A DNA stretch of 19,616 bases, taken from CAG-170 sp022779365. GTDB taxonomy: Bacteria > Bacillota > Clostridia > Oscillospirales > Oscillospiraceae. Position 1 is the stretch's first letter; each line of letters starts with the position of its first letter. The notes beneath the pieces are model-generated. The model was not told the DNA's origin, ran no database searches, and saw nothing but the letters and a program-made list of their open reading frames with translations. A program made the position numbers and the translations under genes. Positions 15,898 to 19,616 of the stretch are shown one piece after another. The stretch covers positions 1 through 19,616 of the forward strand of contig JALFSI010000049.1 in the NCBI GenBank assembly GCA_022779365.1, written 5' to 3'.

Positions 15898-15905
15898 ATA
15901 CTATG
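15898..15905 (-). promoter_or_regulatory. Possible mother-cell sigma-factor -10 box of spoVFA
   Basis: The minus strand reads CATAGTAT about 22 bases before the spoVFA start, fitting the CATANNNT core shared by sigma-E and sigma-K -10 elements. No convincing -35 is visible at the expected distance, and transcription would start almost at the ribosome site. It rests on position and the known sigma-K control of spoVF. Confidence 0.3.
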
Positions 15906-15925
15906 CCGAGCGATCTGAACTTGCG

Positions 15926-15954
15926 AAAAAATCCCCCGCCGGAGCACGGCGGGG
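15926..15954 (-). terminator. Intrinsic terminator of the CAP-domain gene
   Basis: On the minus strand an 8-bp GC-rich stem (15954-15947 with 15941-15934), loop of 5, is followed by GA and six T residues (15931-15926). It lies 31 bases past the CAP gene stop and ahead of spoVFA, separating the two units. Confidence 0.85.
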
Positions 15955-15984
15955 AAGAGAAATCTGCACGTTCTATATCGCGTC

Positions 15985-16602
15985 TCAGCCGATGAACCAC
16001 TGCGTCCAGTAGCCGCCGTTTGCCGCATATCCGACGCCCGTCTGTGTGAAGGACGCGGAGAGAATATTTGCGCGGTGCGACGGGGAGTTCATCCACGCGC
16101 TGACCACGGCGGCGGGGGAGTCATAGCCCATGGCGATGTTTTCTCCGGCGTATGTATACGATACGCCGAATGACCGCATCATGGCAAACGGCGAGCCGTA
16201 GGTCGGACTTTCGTGCGAAAAATAGCCGCCCGCGCGCAGATCGTCTGATTTGACGCGCGCATAGCTGCACAGGTCGCTGTTCAGCGTGAGCGCGGGGAGC
16301 GAATACTGCGCACGCTCGGCGTTTACGAGCGAGACGACCTGCCGCTCATAGCCGGAGACATCCGCCGCCCGCGCGGCGGTGCTCACGCCGGTGAGAAGTG
16401 CCAGTGCAAGCAGAAGTGTACTAAGGCAGCACCGCGCAATTGCGCCGACGCGCTTCGGCGGATCTTTTTCACCAATTCTGCGGTTTGAAAAGCTTGAAAT
16501 ACATGCAGTATTCCCGCGCTTTTCAAACCTTGACCTGGCGAAAAATTTCTCGCCGAATCTGCTTGTCAAATTGTGCGGTGTTGCCCAAAGTTTTCGTTTC
16601 AT
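15985..16602 (-). CDS. Secreted CAP/SCP-domain protein (YkwD-like)
   Basis: The 205-residue product has a CAP domain at about 84-204 with LVNAERAQYSLPAL (92-105), His130 in YFSHESP, Glu154 in AGENIAMGY and His176 in SPSHRANIL. These are the conserved CAP cleft residues. CAP proteins of this type are secreted in many spore-formers; some associate with spore coats, and their biochemistry is unsettled. A hydrophobic signal segment (57-74, site near ARA|A at 79) is unusually preceded by about 55 polar residues, of which 16-50 are encoded by a palindromic element. ATG 16602 is supported by a strong AAGGAGG site; I see no ATG, GTG or TTG close ahead of the signal segment. Whether the signal peptide works with this N-region is open. 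Confidence 0.88.
   Translation of the reverse strand: MKRKLWATPHNLTSRFGEKFFARSRFEKRGNTACISSFSNRRIGEKDPPKRVGAIARCCLSTLLLALALLTGVSTAARAADVSGYERQVVSLVNAERAQYSLPALTLNSDLCSYARVKSDDLRAGGYFSHESPTYGSPFAMMRSFGVSYTYAGENIAMGYDSPAAVVSAWMNSPSHRANILSASFTQTGVGYAANGGYWTQWFIG
16454..16557. repeat. ~104-bp imperfect palindromic element inside the CAP gene
   Basis: The ends ttcggcg (16454-16460) and cgccgaa (16551-16557) are inverted. Moving inward, ggtttgaaaagc (16482-16493) pairs perfectly with gcttttcaaacc (16518-16529), and tttttcacc is mirrored by ggcgaaaaa. The centre aatacatgcagtatt (16498-16512) is nearly self-complementary. Overall the two ~50-bp halves match at most positions, so the whole can fold into one long hairpin. 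It is read in frame as residues 16-50 of the CAP protein, where both halves encode a Gly-Glu-Lys. It looks like a small non-autonomous palindromic repeat. Confidence 0.7.
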
Positions 16603-16714
16603 GGTAGGACCTCCTTCTGCTTCGTTTTAATGCAAACGCTGGCAAAATACAAGCTGTAAATCCTGCCGGGACAGGAAGTTTTCGACAAATGCGTGCAACT
16701 CTTTTCGCGCGCGC

Positions 16715-16744
16715 TTGTGTTTTGATGCGCGGCTGTGCTATACT
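16715..16744 (+). promoter_or_regulatory. Promoter of the DUF4364 / XRE genes
   Basis: An extended -10 TGCTATACT (TATACT at 16739-16744) lies 33 bases before the DUF4364 start. The best -35, TTGTGT (16715-16720), is weak with an 18-bp spacer. Confidence 0.5.
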
Positions 16745-16776
16745 GTTTACAGAAAACAAGAAGCGGAGGCGGAATG

Positions 16777-17328
16777 ATGGAAGAAGCACGCGGGTTTATT
16801 CGGGATATGCTCGATGTAAAAATGCTGATCCTGTTCGTGATGGCGGAGGCGAAATATGCCATGACGATGCAGGCGATCTACGAGGCAACGTTTCAGGACG
16901 ATAAGCTGAGCTATTTTGATATTGCGATCGCCGTCCCGCAGATGGTCGAGACCGGGCATTTGCAGGAGGTCGAGCATGGAAAGTTCCGGCTGACGGCGCT
17001 TGGACGCGACGCAGAGGAAAACACCTGGGATGGCATCCCCAAGCCGGTGCTGGACCGCGCGCGTGCCGCCGTGATCCGCTTTAATCGGAAAACGCGCCGC
17101 GAGCAGATGATCCACGCCGATTACAGCCGCCGCGAGGGCGAGCGTGAGGAATACGCCGTCCGGCTGGACCTCGGCGACGAAATCGGCGAGCTGATGCATC
17201 TGGAGCTGACCGCCGGGAGTGAACAGCAGGCGGAGCAGCTGAAAAAAGCGTTTGAGGAGGGGGCGGAGCTGCTGTACCGCAACATCATGGAGCAGCTTTC
17301 CGTGCGTAAAGAGAATGCGGACGTATAA
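16777..17328 (+). CDS. DUF4364 family winged-helix protein
   Basis: This 183-residue protein is recognised as the DUF4364 family of Clostridia. It has an N-terminal winged-helix-like region (about 10-78) with helix DVKMLILFVMAEAKYAMTM (13-31) and the strand-turn HLQEVEHGKFRLTALG (61-76). A conserved C-terminal half carries YAVRLDLGDEIGELMHLEL (126-144). It probably binds DNA, but no target is known for the family. Of two adjacent ATGs (16774 and 16777) the second sits at the better distance (7) from GGAGG. The last 14 bases overlap an XRE regulator gene. Confidence 0.82.
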   Translation: MEEARGFIRDMLDVKMLILFVMAEAKYAMTMQAIYEATFQDDKLSYFDIAIAVPQMVETGHLQEVEHGKFRLTALGRDAEENTWDGIPKPVLDRARAAVIRFNRKTRREQMIHADYSRREGEREEYAVRLDLGDEIGELMHLELTAGSEQQAEQLKKAFEEGAELLYRNIMEQLSVRKENADV

Positions 17329-17530
17329 AAACGCAGCGCCGGTCTTGCGGGCGCATCTGGAACGGTTGGGCATGACGGCGGTGGAATTTTCCGACGCGAC
17401 TGGCATCGACGCCGGGACGCTGCGCGATCTGCTGCAAGCCAGAAAACAGAACATCAGCACGCGCAATCTCATGGTCATGGCGCGCTCGTTCGGCATGGGA
17501 ATGCAGGAGTTGATGGACGAAATGGCGTAG
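17315..17530 (+). CDS. Small XRE-family helix-turn-helix regulator
   Basis: The product is a 71-residue Cro/CI-type protein consisting only of the DNA-binding domain. TAVEFSDATGIDAGTLRDLL (21-40) fits the two recognition helices (E-F-S-D-A-T-G-I-D-A-G-T-L pattern), and NISTRNLMVMARSFGM (46-61) supplies the following helices. ATG 17315 gives a compact domain and overlaps the DUF4364 gene in another frame by 14 bases. The ribosome site is weak (AAAGAGA), suggesting coupled translation. Target unknown. Confidence 0.8.
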   Translation: MRTYKNAAPVLRAHLERLGMTAVEFSDATGIDAGTLRDLLQARKQNISTRNLMVMARSFGMGMQELMDEMA

Positions 17531-17589
17531 CGCTGTGCGGCGGTTTGGCAATATCACCCTGCCAGCATCTTCCTGCCAACAAGTTTTTA

Positions 17590-17617
17590 TTGCAATTTGC
17601 ACAAAATGTGGTATACT
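17590..17617 (+). promoter_or_regulatory. Promoter of hpf
   Basis: An extended -10 TGGTATACT (TATACT 17612-17617) lies 16 bp after TTGCAA (17590-17595). It leaves a leader of about 60 bases before the GAAAGGAG site of hpf. The 150 bases between the XRE gene and hpf otherwise hold only a weak 6-bp ttggca/tgccaa hairpin and no gene. Confidence 0.65.
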
Positions 17618-17682
17618 AATGTCAGGGATACCCCAATCGGTCTCCCAGCACAAAAGTGTCAGAACGAAAGGAGCGGCTATTT

Positions 17683-18222
17683 ATGAGGTTTCAGTATTCG
17701 GAAAAGAAGGTCAGTCTGCCGGAAAACGTTCACAAGTACGCAGAAAAGAAAATTATGAAGCTCGAACGGTTCTTCGGGGATGACGCCGACGCTCTCGTCA
17801 CTTTTAGCGTTGAGAAAAACCGCAACCAGGCAGAGATCACCGTCCATGCGGCAAACACCTATTTCCGCGCAAGTGAAAGCACGTCCGATATGTTCGCGTC
17901 CATCGACGCGGCGGTCGCCACCATCGAGCGGCAGATCCGCAAGAACAAGACGCGCCTTGCCCGCCGCCTGCGGCAGGATGCGTTCGTGCGCACGCCGGAG
18001 GTCACGTCGTTTGCCCCCGATGAGCCGGAAGAGGGCGCGTTTGAGATCGTGCGGCAGAAGAATTTCCATATGCTGCCCATGACGCGCGACGAGGCGATCT
18101 TGCAGATGAACCTGCTGGAGCATACGTTCTTTGCCTTCCGTGACGAGGACAAGGACGGCGCGTTTGCGGTCGTTTATAAGCGCACCGACGGCGGCTATGG
18201 CTTGCTGGAGGATGCCGACTGA
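17683..18222 (+). CDS. hpf: Ribosome hibernation-promoting factor, long form
   Basis: This 179-residue long-form HPF binds the ribosome and pairs 70S particles into inactive 100S dimers during slow growth. The S30AE domain spans 1-100, with SEKKVSLPENVHKYAEKKI near the start and the basic IRKNKTRLARRL stretch (85-96) that contacts rRNA. The C-terminal dimerisation domain is about 118-175 (EIVRQKNFHMLPMTRDEAILQ onward). Length matches long HPF of Firmicutes. ATG 17683 follows GAAAGGAG; an in-frame ATG 27 bases earlier lies before the ribosome site and is not used. It has its own promoter and terminator. Confidence 0.95.
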   Translation: MRFQYSEKKVSLPENVHKYAEKKIMKLERFFGDDADALVTFSVEKNRNQAEITVHAANTYFRASESTSDMFASIDAAVATIERQIRKNKTRLARRLRQDAFVRTPEVTSFAPDEPEEGAFEIVRQKNFHMLPMTRDEAILQMNLLEHTFFAFRDEDKDGAFAVVYKRTDGGYGLLEDAD

Positions 18223-18273
18223 GTTTTTCGGCAGCGCCATGTTGCCGTAACATACCATATTTGACAGAGCTAT

Positions 18274-18303
18274 GCAGAGCGCCTTCGGGCGCTCTGTGTT
18301 TTT
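18274..18303 (+). terminator. Intrinsic terminator of hpf
   Basis: The stem cagagcgcc (18275-18283) pairs with ggcgctctg (18288-18296) around a TTCG tetraloop, and a run of T residues ends at 18303. It lies about 50 bases after the hpf stop. Confidence 0.9.
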
Positions 18304-18339
18304 CTGCCGGAAAATGTATAGAATGTGATGAAAAACGCA

Positions 18340-18368
18340 TTGCAAATCAGGATGGATGCCGGTATACT
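18340..18368 (+). promoter_or_regulatory. Promoter of the YitT-family gene
   Basis: -35 TTGCAA (18340-18345), a 17-bp spacer and -10 TATACT (18363-18368). The ATG at 18325 is upstream of this promoter, so the start at 18409 is favoured. Confidence 0.7.
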
Positions 18369-18408
18369 GAGCGTGAGATCCGAGAAAAACTGCGGAGGGA
18401 ATTGCATC

Positions 18409-19311
18409 ATGCAACAGAAAAACGGAAAATGGACGGACCGGCTGCTCATTGCAGCGCTGGCGGTGCTGCTGGCACTGGCGTATTCTCTGTTTGTGTTTCC
18501 AAATTCCTTTGCGCCGACCGGCATCAACGGCATCATGACCATGATCCAGTATTTATTCCACATTGATCTGGGCTATCTGTCGCTGCTGGGCAACCTGCCG
18601 CTTCTGATCGTATTCTGGAAGCGCGTGGGGAGCGAGTTTTCCGGCAAGACGCTGGTGTTTGTCGTCACATTCTCGGTGGCGAACCTGCTGATGCGCCATT
18701 TCGGCGTGGAACGCTTCGGCTATCACACTGAAAACGGCACGTCCCTTATCCTCGGACCGATCGTCGCGGGGCTGGTCAGCGGGTTTGCTTACGGCGTGAC
18801 GCTTTCGCATGGCGGCTCGACGGGCGGACTGGATATGCTGGCGGCGGCGGTGCGGAAACGCCATCCGGAGATGGACCTTGTGTGGGTCATCTTCTGCCTG
18901 AATGCGAGCGTGGCGGTCATCTCGTTTTTCGTGTACGGCTATAAGTTTGAGCCGGTCATCATGTGCCTCATCTACTGCTACGTCAGCTCGCAGGTCAGCG
19001 GGCATATGCTGCGCGGTCTTAAAAAGGCGCTGAAGTTTGAGGTCGTGACAGAAGAGATTGAGGCGCTCTCGCAGGCGCTTATCGCGCAGATGCACCACGG
19101 CGTGACGGTCGTCCCGGCGGAGGGGATGTACTCCCACCAGGAGAAGAAGCTGCTCATCTGCCTGGTGAACCCGCGACAGATCGTGCAGTTTCAGGATCTT
19201 TTGCGGCAGTTTCCAGGCTCTTTTGCCTACGTTTCCGAGGTTACGGAAACAATGGGGAACTTTAAGCACATCGCGCCGGAAAATTTGCAAAAAAGCGCAA
19301 ATAGGTGTTGA
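18409..19311 (+). CDS. YitT family membrane protein
   Basis: This 300-residue protein has an N-terminal YitT/DUF161 membrane domain with hydrophobic segments near 11-30, 52-70, 81-97, 113-131, 156-176 and 180-197, including the conserved HGGSTGGLDML (134-144). A cytosolic DUF2179 domain (about 208-290) carries HHGVTVVPAEGMYSHQEKKLL. The family is very common in Firmicutes, and its transport or signalling role is not firmly established. ATG 18409 is preceded by GGAGGG at 18394-18399 and lies downstream of a good promoter. Its stop TGA is embedded in the -35 of the next promoter. Confidence 0.92.
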   Translation: MQQKNGKWTDRLLIAALAVLLALAYSLFVFPNSFAPTGINGIMTMIQYLFHIDLGYLSLLGNLPLLIVFWKRVGSEFSGKTLVFVVTFSVANLLMRHFGVERFGYHTENGTSLILGPIVAGLVSGFAYGVTLSHGGSTGGLDMLAAAVRKRHPEMDLVWVIFCLNASVAVISFFVYGYKFEPVIMCLIYCYVSSQVSGHMLRGLKKALKFEVVTEEIEALSQALIAQMHHGVTVVPAEGMYSHQEKKLLICLVNPRQIVQFQDLLRQFPGSFAYVSEVTETMGNFKHIAPENLQKSANRC

Positions 19312-19336
19312 CATTTTCGACCGTTTCTGTTAGAAT
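19308..19336 (+). promoter_or_regulatory. Upstream tandem promoter (P1) of the probable rRNA operon
   Basis: A perfect -35 TTGACA (19308-19313), a 17-bp spacer and TAGAAT (19331-19336). The -35 overlaps the YitT stop codon, so there is no spare sequence between the units. Confidence 0.8.
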
Positions 19337-19411
19337 GTCTCTTGCGTTGACGGGGAGCTGTCACCGCGGCGAACATTGTCAAAAATACTTCTTGCGGTTG
19401 CAAAAAAGTGC

Positions 19412-19440
19412 TTGACAAAAGAGAGCCGCTGCGATATAAT
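19412..19440 (+). promoter_or_regulatory. Downstream tandem promoter (P2) of the probable rRNA operon
   Basis: TTGACA (19412-19417), a 17-bp spacer and TATAAT (19435-19440): a full consensus promoter 104 bp after P1. Two strong tandem promoters followed by a long untranslated leader are typical of Firmicute rRNA operons. Confidence 0.88.
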
Positions 19441-19446
19441 CAGCAA

Positions 19447-19616
19447 GCTCGCTTCAATGAGCACGCCACCACCGTGGCGAGTGTACCTTGTAAATTAAAC
19501 AACGAGAAACATGACAAACACCTTGGACGATTTGATTTAATTAAGTTGTTCATAGAATGTCTGAGATGAGATTCTTTGAATAGCCAACGAAAAATTCTTG
19601 AGTGAAGCTAAGGCGA
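19447..19616 (+). other. Probable rRNA leader, 5' of a 16S gene outside the window
   Basis: About 170 bases after P2 contain no credible reading frame. They hold a short hairpin cgccac/gtggcg near 19464-19479 and a boxA-like stretch attctttgaa (19571-19580), resembling the antitermination element before Firmicute 16S genes. The 16S start itself (agagtttgat...) is not reached, so this is an inference from promoters and leader. A tRNA or other stable RNA operon is the alternative. Confidence 0.62.

Noticed and set aside
113..19390. Shared 14-mer tgtcaaaaatactt near both ends of the window (about 114 and 19377)
   Set aside because: A chance match of this length is expected about once in a window this size; flanks differ.
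19331..19562. 10-mer tagaatgtct repeated at 19331-19340 and 19553-19562, suggesting a third promoter
   Set aside because: No -35 lies at a proper distance from the second copy, and a single 10-bp match over 230 bp of AT-rich leader is weak evidence.

Overview
The window reads as chromosomal DNA of a high-GC, spore-forming Firmicute, most likely a gut Clostridia/Oscillospiraceae-type bacterium. This is inferred from both subunits of the spore dipicolinate synthase (spoVFA/spoVFB), Gram-positive family proteins (DegV, YitT, DUF4364, long-form HPF, a Bce-type peptide-response module), consensus sigma-A promoters, strong AGGAGG ribosome sites and GC-rich coding sequence. I see no phage, plasmid, insertion sequence, CRISPR array or tRNA gene.

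Layout. 1-179: non-coding, four consecutive perfect hairpins. 180-4769 (minus): a four-gene Bce-type module in transcription order response regulator, intramembrane-sensing histidine kinase, ABC ATPase, ten-TM permease. It has a promoter ahead of the regulator and a second promoter ahead of the ATPase preceded by two 21-bp-spaced direct repeats, which are candidate response-regulator sites. 4911-5807 (plus): a DegV/FakB-type fatty-acid-binding protein transcribed divergently. 5859-6728 (minus): a rhomboid-fold membrane protein that appears catalytically dead and ends in a cysteine-rich zinc-binding-like domain, convergent with degV and sharing a terminator with it. 6848-8222: a sigma-A promoter, SAM-I riboswitch, intrinsic terminator and metK. 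8299-14403: a promoter, an MMPL/RND-type transporter, and an overlapping gene for a 1176-residue exported, membrane-anchored protein in which GLUG repeats are split by about 420 residues of helical, coiled-coil-like sequence. 14449-15875 (minus): spoVFB and spoVFA. 15985-16602 (minus): a secreted CAP/YkwD-type protein whose N-terminus is partly encoded by a ~104-bp palindromic element. 16777-18222 (plus): a DUF4364 winged-helix protein, an overlapping small XRE regulator, and hpf. 18409-19311 (plus): a YitT-family membrane protein. 19308-19616: two tandem consensus promoters and an untranslated leader, most likely those of an rRNA operon whose 16S gene lies just past the window.

Most genes are conserved housekeeping or sporulation genes. 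The two parts least explained by known systems are the coupled transporter / GLUG-coiled-coil pair (8367-14403), which looks like a dedicated envelope or export apparatus, and the palindromic element inside the CAP gene. The regulatory architecture inside the Bce-type module is the clearest testable prediction.
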